Part shown: positions 11,157 through 23,400 of the stretch, piece after piece
How the letters are laid out: each line of letters begins with the position of its first letter
How positions within the stretch are numbered: the stretch's first letter is position 1
Notes under the pieces: model-generated
The model's input: only the letters and a program-made list of their open reading frames with translations
Told to the model about the DNA's origin: nothing
Database searches by the model: none
Program-made: the position numbers and the translations under genes
NCBI GenBank assembly: GCA_022606425.2
Contig: JAHDVF020000727.1
Span: 992,001-1,056,000 of the forward strand
Source: Lepidostoma basale
Lineage: Eukaryota > Arthropoda > Insecta > Trichoptera > Lepidostomatidae
Length of the DNA: 64,000 bases
Direction of reading: 5' to 3'

Positions 11157-14100
11157 TTATTGGAACGTGTTAAGCGGTTTTATCGGAGATGGTAATAAGC
11201 AGTCTGTCGTTGGTGAATCGTTTGCATCGAGTATGGAAGCGGCTTCATCTTGCAACTGGATAGGCAACTGTGGTTTCTTGGCTGATGATGACTTTGGCAT
11301 CTCAGTGGGTAAGGCTTGCCATGGGTCTATTGTGTGTGATTTCACTAAACCATCAGGACTGAAAGGATCTTGATTTTTGAACAATTCTGTAGGGGCATCT
11401 TCTGCCGCGCTGTTGTCTGCACTTAAGTCCGAAAGATCAATGTCATAATTCACATTTGTTAAACCGTGTAGAAACTGTTCTGAACCATATTCGTCCGGGG
11501 TCGCTAATTCGTCTAATGATTGGGTGTCAAATGATCCAAAACCAAATATCGGCGATGGAGACATGAAGTCTCCAGATCCAATTGTTTTTAATGTTGTGAT
11601 TGGCGGATTGTCCATAGCCATGTGCAGAGAATTAGGCGGCAGTAAGTTCATCAAGTCTGCAGTATATTCACTACCTTTGTTAACAGAAGTCATCTTTTCT
11701 GAAACTAATTTCACCGGGGTACTTTCAATGAGTGCGGCTGTGTTGTCATCGGTGCAAGAATCAAAAACATCTTGAATACTGTTGACCATGATTACATTTT
11801 TTGGTTTATCTGCGGTATCTAAAGATTCACTTTCATTTGATTTGATTGGGACTATAATTTGCTCAGTGGTTTCATTTGTTAAATGTTTTTTTGAGAAATC
11901 CAAAGGGGTGCGTGCTAATACATCGGAGACTTTCTTTAAAATTTCTTCCTGAAAATTAAAAATATTAAATATTTTAGTACTTCTATTTTTGTTTTTGTTC
12001 TTTTCAAAAGTACAGATTACAATTTTAAGATTTTTTTTCTGCATACCTTAAATGTTTCAACTTGTTCTGCTAAATTCTTAGCTTCACTTTCTATGTAAGT
12101 GGTTTTCTTATCAAGTTCTTGCAAGTGTTTTATTTGATCTTGAAGATCATGTAATCCTTCGCACAGAGATAGGGCTGCTACCTGAAATATTAAACCAAAA
12201 TTGTGGTTAAAAGAATATAGAACGATGAAAATAAAATTAGAGGAACAGGATACATATGTTTTTACACATATAACAGATTACAATAATTTAACATTATTAA
12301 GTATTCCAATTGATGATAAATATAATAATAATAATAATTAATTACCCATGATCCTCCTCCAACAATTGCTGGTAAGCTCATATAGCCGTCAAAATCTTCT
12401 TTTGTCATATTAAGTGATTCAGCAGTCAAATTTTCTATAAATGACACAGCACAACACTGGAAGAAAAACATAAGAAATATATATTAATATTAAAATTCAG
12501 TGCAGAATACAAATTTATTGGATTATTTGTATTAAACCTTTTGTGTGCAGTGATAACTCAAATAAAAATGAAGAAAATTAAATGTTTTATTTAAATTAGT
12601 TCGGTGTGTATTTTGAAAAGCAACGGGAAAATACCGCATTAAAGACCCAAGTGGCATCCCATGAACCAGTAAAGAAGTTACACATGCTGCAAACTAGTCC
12701 CAAACATGGAAAGATAATAAAATTAAGAAAGGGTCACTAAGATTGTTTGGACATATGCAATGAATGGATGAGGGAAGAATGGTTAAAAGTATATACACAA
12801 GTAGTGTGAATGTAAAAAGAAGGCCAAGAAAGACACGGCATGACCAAATTAATCAATTACTGAAAGGCGGCCATGTTCGAAGTAGGAACAATCGAAAAGT
12901 GTGCGTGTCAAGATGTGTGAATGTAGATGTACGAGAGTTATGTCAGGATAGAACGGTGTGGTGGTAACAATAAAATAATATCTTCATGTTTTAAAAATAT
13001 GTATATATAAACAGATGCAGGTATGAATTTTACAGCTCCTTGCCAGTAGACAACATAAATATAAACCTATCGTTCAGAAAACGATGTTTTATTTCAAATA
13101 TATATTATAGTTCTAATAAAAGCTATGCAAATAAGTGTATTTTAGGGTAATATCTTTACATCAACTCACCAAATTAGTGAAATAATATCCCCCTTCTCCA
13201 GTCATTAGTCTAGCGGCGTTACAGAAGCGGGTGACAAAGTTGATGTTGCTAGTGAGTCTTGGAGGGTTGGCCTTCAGCACAGTGAAGATAAGGGCTGGGA
13301 GCAGCTCATCCGCTGAGGCTGGGCCTCCACTGGCTGCTCCTACCAACTTCACAACACTGCGGCAGCACTCCACCACCCTGGATAGTTTGCCACCGGGAGA
13401 AAGAATGCTATCCATTGCGATCAGCTCTGAAATATTTTATTGATAATTAAAATTTTATCAAAAATGTTTATTGTATACACACGCACATGGAGTTATAGTA
13501 ATAGATCGTAAAGAAAACATTTTGATTATACATAATATATAAATATACATATATTTTTTTCCTGGTACTTCTATATTTTAAAAATAATCATTTTGAAGAA
13601 ATTATAATATTACAACTTTTTTTTTAGATATTTTATATACATTTAAGACAAACAACATATCGATGGCTTAAATAGTAAATTTGTTAAATCCATTTTGAGA
13701 ACTTTAGAGGATAAGGAATAAACTATTTAATAATATATGTATCAGATAAATCGATGCGTGTGCATGACACAATGTATGATTATCGAGGAAGTGATAGAAA
13801 TATGTCAGGAAAGAACAGTGTGGCAGTTACATTCTTTCGGCATATCCCTTTGGAAAGATGGCGTGATTGTTAGTTAGTTTTTTTATATACGTACATAATG
13901 AGTCGTGATTTGGAGGTGCTATTTTTGTTAGAGACGTCTATTTGAATTTATGTAGTAAGATGTTATTCATAAGTCAGGTTGACAAATGAACTCTTGAAGT
14001 CGTCGATATTTATCAAAAACAAAATAAAACATACCTGAGATTGCGCCATAAAGTAAATCTCTAACTTTAGAATTTCTTTGATCTATACGTGAGTCCAGAT

Positions 14101-17100
14101 GATGGGGTGAGACCCAACACAGCTGCCTGATTCTATTTTGTAACTGAGCATCTTTCTTCTCATCATCACAACTAGCCGGAGAAAACAGTACACTGGAAAG
14201 AAAATTAATAATCACATTAAAAACATGCAAGTGTCTCAGAATGTTCCATAAAGATTTTACAGGACTTGTATGAGAATATCACTACAAAAGTCAAGGGTCG
14301 AGGCTTTCAATGTGAATGTATGAGTTCACCAAGATTCAGCTCTAAGCACCCTTCTTTTTATTTTTAACCTTGTTATGGATCAATTGACAAATGACATACA
14401 ACACACACCCTCGTGGTGCATCCTGTATGTGTATAATATTGTATTGGCAGCCAAATCAACCAGGTAGCTGGAGAAAACCCTGGTGAGGTGGCGGTCGGTC
14501 TTGGAATCTAATGGTTTGGAAATCAGCAGGACAAAAACGGAATATATGATCTGCAGTTTTGGTGGAGCACATACAGAAAGCACCAATACTCTGTATTTTG
14601 AAGGAACTACTATACTGCAGACCACAAAATTCAAATATTTTGTTTCCTCGTTTAGAGGATAGTATTTGGTAACATGGGGATCATATATCGAGGCCACTCT
14701 CAAGAAATGTGGACTTAACAGAGAGCAGACCCAAGATGGAACGTCCTGAGAAGAGGGCCGAAAGGAAGAGAGTGGAAAGAGCAAGAAAACATGCATGTGA
14801 CTCGAATTTACTTGACAATAGATTGTATTTACTTGACAATAGATTATTAGATTGTATATTAGAAGTATATTACCAAAGTGCAAATTAATTTAATAAATAG
14901 CTCATAAATATGATAAAATATACCTGTGTAAATAAATCATGGAATGTTTTTCAACAAAATCTAATAGAAGCTCTCTTGTTTCAGCATCTATTTCGGCATA
15001 GTAGTGTTGACTTGTTTCCATACGTTTTGCAAAGCCCTTTAACAAATATAAAAAATGATTATAAAATATTTCATGAATCACAAAATAAGATTTCTACAAT
15101 ATATATTTTAAGTTTAGGAAACTTTTGACACTTACAAAATAATTGAATATTGTTATATACATTATCTTGAATAAAGTGAGACAACTTTGAGAAATCAATA
15201 AGGGATTATTTAGAAGCTAATCATTATTTGTAAGCTAACATTTTATTTAAATCGCACCTGATAAAAATTTTGAGTCATATCAGATAATTCATCTACAGTC
15301 TTGTGATGATATTGCTTGGCAATGGATGTGAAAAATGCCTGGATATATTTGCGGGTATCACGCTCAACAGTAGCATCCAAAGTGGGGAAACATTCAAAGA
15401 AGTCCTTCTTCTGTTTTTCAAAATCACTGGCGGGTATTGTTAGAGGAGGGGGGCCCCTATCCCGGTTCTCCCTGTCCCCTGGACCAACATCTGTAAAATA
15501 AAATTAAATGTCAAACATACATATATATTTATATCGTAAAATGTAGTATTTACCGCTTAAAGATTATCAATAATTATGTGCGAAAATTCGCACACCCGAG
15601 ATAACTCGGGAAAACCGATTACCTACAGAAAAGACCACTCCCGAATATACTCAGGTGAAAATAAATACAATTTATGGTTTGTGGAAGCACGACAAAAGAC
15701 AGCTGCGATGATTCAAACGAGGTTCCACTCCACCCTTTATCTCCCAATCTCCCTAACAAACAAGCTCCTATGAGGCAGTGTGCTGTCTGCTGCAAGCGTG
15801 ACGAGGGGGAAAAAATCTGAAGAGTCTCGGTACTACTACGATCCCTGCAATGTAGGCCATTATGCTGCCCCATGTTTTAGAATTTACCACACCAAAGAAA
15901 ATTTTTGATGATATACCTAATGTTTTTTTTCACACTATGCACCATAATATCAACTTTCAGTCCCATTTTGGGGCCGAAATGGTTTTTATAGAGGATATAT
16001 ATCGCACCTTTGGTAAGACAAGGGCATAATTGTTAACAATTCTCAAAATTAGTTAAGTATGCTAATTTTTTTTAAAAACATCCCTTTATCTGGAGGAATA
16101 AAGTCGCTCATTAATTCAGTCTCATTTAGCCAGAGGGTGATAGTGTTTGATTAATATAGCCAGAATAACACGATTAATATTATTTATATAATATTAATAG
16201 TCTCTAACGGAAAATTACAAAATTTGATCATATTTTTGAAGAAAAAGGGTTTGATAGTTAAAACTTGATTTTTAATATTTGCTGCAATAAAATGTAAATA
16301 TTTGGGAATCAAGGAAACACAGTTTGAAAGTACTTGAATTATTAGTGATTTAGAATTAAGAATTCAATCAAATACTATTTTGAAAACACAGTTTGAAAGT
16401 ACTTGAATTATTAGTGATTTAGAATTAAGAATTCAATCAAATACTATTTTTGACATTTGTTGATGAATTCTAAAATGATTTTTTTTAAATAAATAAAATT
16501 GTAACCAGTTTTAGTTTATCAAGGTTAAACAAAACTTATCATATCCTGTACAGTAGTATTTAAATAAACAAACAATGATACAATTATCAGAAATTATCAT
16601 AAATTAAATAAACATTATGAATAAGCACCTGAAAGGGATTTTTATTTATTTGATTGCCTTGATGTAAATAATTCTCTATCAGCAAATAATAGCATGGTGA
16701 GCACAATATAATGGTAGATTAATTTTCAAGATTATTAATAAACTGATAATAATAAATTCATGGAAAATTGAGGCTCTATAATAATAATTATAATGAATAC
16801 CCTTAGTAATTAGATTATTTATGTTGTTGATTGAAATTTCTTGGTAGAAGTTCATTGTAAATAATGAAAATAAAAATAAAAATTTAAGAATTTTTCTATG
16901 TTTATTTTTAGTGTAAAATCTACTTATTAACTTTCGTCTTCGACCGGTTTCGGCAGCTCGCTGCCACTAGACTCACCAGAAGATGATTAGACTAGACTCA
17001 CCACTAGATTTTACACTAAAAATAAACATAGAAAAATTCTTAATATTTTTTTATTATTTTAATTACTTAGTAATTAGATTAAATTGATAGCTCTGTAATT

Positions 17101-18568
17101 AAATTCCTAATAATTGTTGCCTTCTAATACGTAATTTTTTTTTTTCAAGGAATTTGTCAATTTTCAGGTAACATTTTAAGATGATAAATTATAATTATCA
17201 TCTTAACATGTTACCTGAAAATAGTTAGTAAGCAGGGGCAAAAAAGAAAAGAAAAAAGACTTTGAAAAAAAAGGATAATCAAATATTCAATTTTAAATAT
17301 TATTTTTATATATTTGATAAAATTTTCAATTACGCTGTTTCTCCAGAAGAGTAGAGAGAATGGACCGCCACACTGCTCTATCCCGACTCACCTCTCTAGC
17401 TTCCTCCACTTTCATAGAACTAGTTACACACATGTCGATTCCTCCAACTTCTAACATGACCGACCTTTAAAATTTGATTAATTTGGTCATGCATCCTGTT
17501 TTCCTCAACTTCGTAGTCCATCCACATGGTTAACATAACATTCTTAATCATTCTTTCTTCACCCATGGGTTCCATATGTCCAAACCAACGCACACAAAAC
17601 TAGTTAACATTTTAAAGAGTTATCAATATAATTATTTAAATTACATATAGTAATTTTAAAATTTTCCACTCATAAAAATAAAGCACATAATACCTTTGGC
17701 ATTAGACGCTTTTCGGAAAACATTGAGTTTCAATAGTTTATTTTTTTTGAGACTGTCAGACTGTCTTAACTTCTTTTCTTCAAATTTTGAGAATCCTGTG
17801 ACCTGGGTGGGCTTGGGCTGCCGCTCCAGAGTCTGATGCTCACGCGGAGCACTAGTGGAACCGGATACAGATTTTTCTGCTGCAAAGAAAGCATTTCTTC
17901 TTTTAAAAAATATTTTCAAAAATATTAAAGTAGGTATTCATAAAGGGAAAAGAGTTATCTGAAGATAATAATTTTGACAATATCCTATGATACACAGTAG
18001 TACACAGTATTAATCTCATATATGAAAATGAATGTTTGTGTGTGTGTTCCCTATGAATTCATGCATAATTCATCAGATTGATTTGAAACCCTGTCCAATT
18101 TTTCTTAGCAATATTAGGGTTTTAACTGACATCCTTTGGAGCCGATAAAGTATTAAAAAATAATTGACAGGGGCATTGCAATGCATGCCGGGCATTAGCT
18201 AGTATATTATATACATAATAATAATGGGACATAACTGTGTAAAACAAAACAACTTATTTTCAAATAAGATATGTGTAGAGATTGTCATATTTGATCCATG
18301 CTAGAATACATGAAATTTGATTTTAAATCATTTAAAGTAGCTGGGTAAAGAGAAATAAAATAAAAATTTAACAAAATGTCTTACCTTCTTTCCTCTGGCG
18401 ATGAACCATTTCACGGTGGCATTTTGAACAATACCCTTGCCACTGTGCATTACCATAAAAGCCACATCCGCGCTTGCAATTCAAATCACTTTGATGTATT
18501 CTTAGCGACGGTGTCTTGGTTGCATACATGATGTACTTGTAGGACCTCTGAAGATTGGTACCAAACAT
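11157..18568 (-). CDS. Rabex-5: Rabex-5 (RABGEF1), RAB5 guanine-nucleotide exchange factor
   Basis: Nine coding exons: 18568-18385, 17879-17694, 15490-15258, 15036-14924, 14192-14035, 13426-13170, 12456-12346, 12181-12047 and 11948-11157. They total 2169 nt and join in frame for 722 residues. Seen: an A20-type zinc finger (C31, C35, C47, C50) that in this family binds ubiquitin; FSKFEEKK; a helical bundle plus VPS9 domain (about 125-420) with D331, P335, Y372 and T375 matching the catalytic Asp, Pro, Tyr and Thr of human Rabex-5; a coiled-coil (VAALSL..VETFK); and a 263-residue acidic, Ser/Pro-rich tail that is longer than in the human protein and is unrecognised. It activates RAB5 on early endosomes. 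The ubiquitin-interacting helix (MIU) expected after the zinc finger is not visible. Met14 (MYATKT) is an alternative start. An AATAAA overlaps the stop codon. Confidence 0.93.
12711..12967 (+). mobile_element. GTTA-tail LINE fragment in a Rabex-5 intron
   Basis: Reads [31 protein letters not shown] and [15 protein letters not shown]. It is truncated before the tail and lies antisense to Rabex-5. Confidence 0.7.
13745..13882 (+). mobile_element. GTTA-tail LINE 3' end
   Basis: Short copy with GTGTGCATGACACAATG, then TGTCAGGAAAGAACAGTGTG, then GGCGTGATTGTTAGTTAG. It lies in the Rabex-5 intron between exons 5 and 6, antisense to it. Confidence 0.65.
14425..14800 (+). pseudogene. LINE reverse-transcriptase fragment
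   Basis: In shifting plus-strand frames it reads [34 protein letters not shown] and TTKFKYF. This is the part of non-LTR reverse transcriptases just after the FADD box (the ..[11 protein letters not shown] motif). Several frameshifts. It lies in a Rabex-5 intron. Confidence 0.65.
15764..15909 (+). pseudogene. piggyBac-type transposase Cys-rich C-terminus (remnant)
   Basis: Frame pieces give [10 protein letters not shown], then after a shift [17 protein letters not shown] and RIYHTKEN, then a stop. The spacing C..C, C..PCF..YH matches the C-terminal Cys-rich domain of piggyBac transposases. No TTAA-flanked ends were found, so only a fossil. It lies in the Rabex-5 intron between exons 2 and 3. 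Confidence 0.55.
16314..16450. repeat. Recent 69-bp tandem duplication
   Basis: A 69-bp unit starting AACACAGTTTGAAAGTACTT occurs twice in direct tandem with essentially no differences. It lies in a Rabex-5 intron. Confidence 0.85.
16885..17042. repeat. Inverted repeat enclosing a hammerhead-like core
   Basis: Arms of about 40 bp (left TAAGAATTTTTCTATG.., right ..CATAGAAAAATTCTTA) flank a core. On the minus strand the core reads CTGGTGA, then a hairpin GGCAG-CGAG-CTGCC, then GAA-ACCGGT-C, followed by GAAGAC, which can pair with the ATCTTC upstream. One core nucleotide appears lost. Confidence 0.6.
17161..17222. repeat. Long-stem hairpin
   Basis: ATTTTCAGGTAACAT..AAGATGATAA, a 7-nt AT spacer, then the near-perfect reverse complement ending TTACCTGAAAAT. 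The stem is about 27 bp. Intronic in Rabex-5. Confidence 0.75.
17332..17597 (-). mobile_element. GTTA-tail LINE fragment
   Basis: Minus-strand copy in Rabex-5 intron 2, same orientation as the gene. It starts CGCTGTTTCTCCAGAAG (just inside the tail) and runs to CCAAACCAACGC, covering the final FGHMERM..AYP segment. Confidence 0.7.
18014..18202 (+). mobile_element. Helitron-like non-autonomous element
   Basis: Begins TCTCATATATGAAAATGAAT after a host A, and ends with GCATGCCGGGC then ATTAGCTAG before a host T. A 5' TC, a 3' CTAG with a preceding GC-rich short palindrome, and insertion between A and T are the Helitron signature. It is only 189 bp and non-coding, in Rabex-5 intron 1. Confidence 0.5.
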
Positions 18569-18569
18569 T

Positions 18570-19989
18570 TTGAAATTAGAATTGAACAAAAAAAAAAGAA
18601 AAACAACCTTCTTTTCTTGAATGAAATTCACCCCATCTAATAAAATGACCAAAATAATGATCTTCATAAACTATTTCCCGGACAACATTATCTCTTCAAA
18701 ACGTGTAGTTTAGATCACTGTGATAATTTGAACCCCAAACACTAAATTCAGCCCATTTTAGCTTAGAAGTAAATAACTGGAGGTTATTTATTTTAACTTT
18801 GAAACACAAGCTTAACATTTCACAAAAATTATACTGGAATATTATCTTCATTGAGGGACACTACTTATATACCATTTTCTTATCTCAAACTGTGAATCGG
18901 CAGACATGTTCAATTTTTAAATCATTATGAGACATAATAAAATATTATCTCCAATCTGATAGGATATCAATCCAATTAGAGTGTTTGATGAGTATTTAAT
19001 GGAACACTAAAAATGCATGCAGCTGTATAATATTGAGAAAAATAAATACTCTTAGAAGGGTATGCGATATACAAAAAAAAAGTGATCAACAACAATTTTA
19101 AAGCATTCTTCCACTGTAAAATCACATATAAAATAAAAACAATAGTATTCTTAATTACAAAATAAGAAGGAAAACAGATTCTAGGGAATGTTTTGTTTAA
19201 TCCCTTGTCAGATTTTTAAAAATCAAACAAATTCCTGCCAAAACAAAACAAAGTTAATCGATTGCATTTGTACAATTTATTTACAGGCACTTCTACCAGA
19301 ATTGTCATTACTAACAAAACATTAATCGCATACTAGAAAGAAACTATATTTTTCTTAAAATTTCATAATGATTTAGTAGTAGTAATACAAAAAACCTGTC
19401 AGCTAATACAACAGTTATATATTTCAAAACAATTCCAATCGTCCTTCATTACTGCTTAGTTCATATATTGAAAAAAGCCAAATGTTCGCAAACGAAAATA
19501 AAATATATCGTTATGGTTAAATAATTTAATCAACTAATGCAATTACACGGATACACATTTTTTTTTCACAAAAAATACTTGCACAATATTCTGCTTTGTG
19601 ATTTCTAATTTGTTCAATAGAAGGATATTATCAAATCGAAGAAATGAAAACAATACAAATGTTCTTGTTCCAAATATTTTAAGTAACTTGTTTATAACAT
19701 TAAAAATACTTACCCCCTTTTTACAAATTTAATAATAATTTGACACTGACATTTCGGATTTCAGATTAAACGTCAAGTAAGATAATCCATAAGCAAGATT
19801 TCACATAGATTTTGACCATAGACAAAAATGAGTATTTGGCGTTGAATATTTTACCGGTACGAACTTATCTTTCGAACAAATATTTGCCACTTTACAAATT
19901 GTTTTATCACATGAGAAATGGATTTTCAACAAAAAAGAGTGCTAGTTTGTTAAATGAGGATAGTGATTGCTTACGTAAGAAAATATTGA
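18570..19989. other. Intergenic between Rabex-5 start and ALKBH2 end
   Basis: AT-rich with no conserved frame. It should contain the Rabex-5 promoter and the end of the ALKBH2 transcript, but no specific element could be assigned. Confidence 0.4.
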
Positions 19990-20130
19990 CTAACTAACTG
20001 ACCATCGCGCCGTTTCCCCAGAGGGATAGGCAGAGAGGATAGATCGCCACATTGTTCTATCCTGACATAACTCTCGTGCCTCTTTTACATTCACACATCG
20101 TGGCATGCACGCTCGTCGATTGATATTGAC
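19990..20130 (-). mobile_element. GTTA-tail LINE 3' end
   Basis: Starts with the reverse complement of the tail (TAACTAACTGACCATCGC), followed by GCCGTTTCCCCAGAGGG and the antisense of the CMNVEEA region. Confidence 0.7.
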
Positions 20131-20413
20131 TAAACGCTTTAAATGAAAGCCGATATTTATTTGGTGTTTTATAGATTCGTACTACTTTATTCAATACTTT
20201 GTTTGTAACTATTAATGGGGTACCTAAGGAAAACTCAATTTAATTTGTAGGTACGAAAGAGATTTATTTTTCCATTTTGAATACAAGGAAATCTTATTGC
20301 TATTGTAAAATATATTTTAAAAATACGAAACACAGAATACAATTATATGTATAAACTCTAAATTAAATATGATTACTGATTTTAACAAATTTGTATTAAA
20401 ACATTTTAGACAT

Positions 20414-23400
20414 TTAATTTTTAGTTTTCAATTTATTATATTTACGGAATGTCATATTGATACGAACACCTACAGCTTGCTTTTTCACCGGTAGGGAATG
20501 ATACCAACATTTGTTTGTTGGAGGATTCATCAGCAATAGACTTCCGTGCTGTAGCTCTAATTTAACTGCAATAAAATTAAAAAAATAATATAGATACAAA
20601 TTAATAATATCTAGGTTATCAGAAAATGAAAAAATAAATCATTGATAGAAGGGCGTTGAATAAAAACGTACACATTATTTTTTCCATAATTTAAATTTAA
20701 TAAAAAATAATCCAGAACAATAATTGTTAACAAAAAGTGAACAAACAAAATGATTTATAATTGTTTTTGTAGAGATAGGTAATCACCAAGAAACATCGCC
20801 AAATAAAATGTTTTTAATAACCGCAAGAATTCAGGCGGAGCATACCGGTTGCTACGGAAACGAAAAATACAACATTGGCCATTTTAATCTGTTCACTCCT
20901 AAAGAAATAATAATGGGTTTAGATGTTAATAATATAAAAGACGGAGAATATACAAAGATAATTTACACTTTGGTAAGTCAAAATATATAAATTCCAGTTG
21001 TTACGTATTTAAAATACGTATTTTATTGGAATGTATGATTATAAATATAATATTATAATGAAGTCAATGCATTCGCTTTACAGATAAAAGATAAATCGTT
21101 TTTGGAAGCAATTAAAGTCCTTAACCACGTCAATGACATAAATCCCAACAGGGCTGGTTTATCGCTGCTGGGGTATTGTTTCTTCAATTTGCAAGACTAC
21201 GTTAATTCCGCTAATTGCTATGAACAGCTTACAGAACTACATCCAGAGTATCCGGAGTATAAACTTTATTATGCACAGTCACTCTATCTGGCTTCGTTAT
21301 ATGAAGAGGCTTACAAGGTATGCAGCCAAATAACGGAATCGGGATACGAAGAGAAGCTCACGAAATTACAGGCTGCCATTAAATACGGAGAAGAAGACAT
21401 CATTGCAGCTAAAAGTCTGGTGGATGCGTGTTCCGATGAAGATCCTGATAGAGATATCAATTTTGGATGCCTCTTATACAAAGAAGGAAACTATGAGGAA
21501 GCATTGCAAAAGTTTTCTAAAACTCTTCAAATAATTGGTTTCAACAGTCACTTGCACTACAATATAGCGTTATGCTATTTTCGTTTAAAAGAATTTCCAC
21601 TGTCTTTAAAACATATTAATATTATCATAGAAAGAGGCATTCGAGATCACCCGGAACTGGCGGTGGGTATGCAGGGGGAGGTGGCAGAGATAAAATCCGT
21701 GGGGAATACGTTGACTCTTCATGAAACTGCGTTGACGGAAGCGTTCAATCTGAAGGCGGCTGTGGAATACCAATCGAAAAACATTGACGCCGCGCGCGAA
21801 GCACTTAACGATATGCCGCCGAGGTACGAACACGAATTGGATGTAGTCACATTGCACAACACCGCCTTGGTTAACATGGACACTCACCCCACGGAAGGAT
21901 TTGAGAAACTTAACTTTCTGTTGCAACAGAATCCTTTTCCACCAGAAACGTTTCAAAATCTAATTCTGCTATACTGTAAATTTCAATATTACGACTTAGC
22001 CGCTGATGTTTTAGCGGAAAATGCAGACCTGACTTACAGCATGTCACCATATTTATACGAATTTATCGATGCTCTGATTACAAGTCAGACTTCTCCGGAA
22101 GAAGCTTTTCAGAAATTCGAGGATATTGGTTCGCGCTTTGCGGAGCAATTACGAAAGCTGACGAAAACCGTTCAAGAGAGCAGATCGCAGGGAGACAACG
22201 ACGAAGTGAAGAGAGCCGTTTTGGAATACGAAGATGCACTTGAAAAATATATTCCAGTGGTTATGGCTCAGGCTAGAATATACTGGGATATAGAAAATTA
22301 CGCGCAAGTGGAAAAAATCTTTAGAAAATCTGTAGAATTTTGTAATGAATCGGATGTTTGGCGTCTCAATGTTGCGCACGTATTGTTTATGCAGGAAAAC
22401 AAGTATAAAGAAGCCGTGAGCTTTTATGAGCCTATAGTAAAGAAACAGTATGATAACATACTTTCTGTGAGCGCTGTGATCTTGGCTAATTTGTGCGTGT
22501 CGTACATAATGACATCGCAAAACGAAGAGGCGGAGGACATCATGAGGAAAATTGAAAAAGAAGAGGAGCAACAGAGTTTCGAAGATCCCCAAAAGAAATT
22601 CTTTCACTTGTGCATAGTGAATTTGGTAATAGGAACTTTATACTGCGCGAAAGGGAATTTCGAGTTTGGGATATCGCGTGTAATCAAATCGCTGGAGCCT
22701 TTCAATAAAAAATTGGGAACGGATACTTGGTTCTACGCTAAGAGGTGTTTCTTAGCTTTCATAGAAAATATGTCGAAGCATCTGATCTCGGCGAAGGACG
22801 TGACGCTTAAGGAATGTCTGCAGTTCCTGGACGGCTGCGAAATGCACGGGCGGTATGTGCCGACGGTGCTTGGGGCGCCCCTGCAGGAAGATGACGCTAC
22901 AACGACGGCCAAGCACACCGTCACGTACGAGGCCAGGCTGCTTAAATACATGCTCCTCAAAATGAACACAATCGACAAGTCAGTCAGCATACTGGAATTT
23001 GAAGACGCCAAGTAATTGATTTCATTGAATGCGTAAACAGTCTTCTCTTCTCCCTAGTCACCTGGCCACTTAGTCCATTTTCATCTATCCTGTGCGACTC
23101 TTATTCGTCTTCTTCCACTTTCTGTAATTGTATCGTTAGCCCATCCTTTCTGTGATCGACCGAAGCCTTTTTTCCCTATCCACGGTCTCCACAACAAGAC
23201 TCTGGGTGCCCATTTATCCGTTTCTTGTTTGGCGAGATGTCCTGCCCATTTTATATTGAACGCGTGAGAGTATCCATCCTAAATTACACTGAATCTAATT
23301 AAAATTGTTTCTGATAAGGAAAAATATAATATTAAGCTTTAAAAACATTATTATAATTAGTAACACTACATATTTATTTTGGAAACAATCCATTCAAGTA

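Noticed and set aside
14380..14883. 167-residue minus-strand frame
   Set aside because: Antisense shadow of a LINE reverse-transcriptase fragment; no known domain.
20808..20912. Longer IFT70 N-terminus from the ATG at 20808
   Set aside because: The 35 added residues do not match the family and would contain the X-box; the 20913 start aligns with orthologues.
21102..21107. IFT70 starting at a TTG at 21102
   Set aside because: The frame continues upstream to a good acceptor at 21083/21084 and joins in phase to an exon that completes the family N-terminus; eukaryotic TTG initiation is unnecessary.
21606..22607. Two long minus-strand frames (116 and 152 residues) inside IFT70
   Set aside because: They are antisense shadows of the conserved IFT70 coding exon and show no family motifs.
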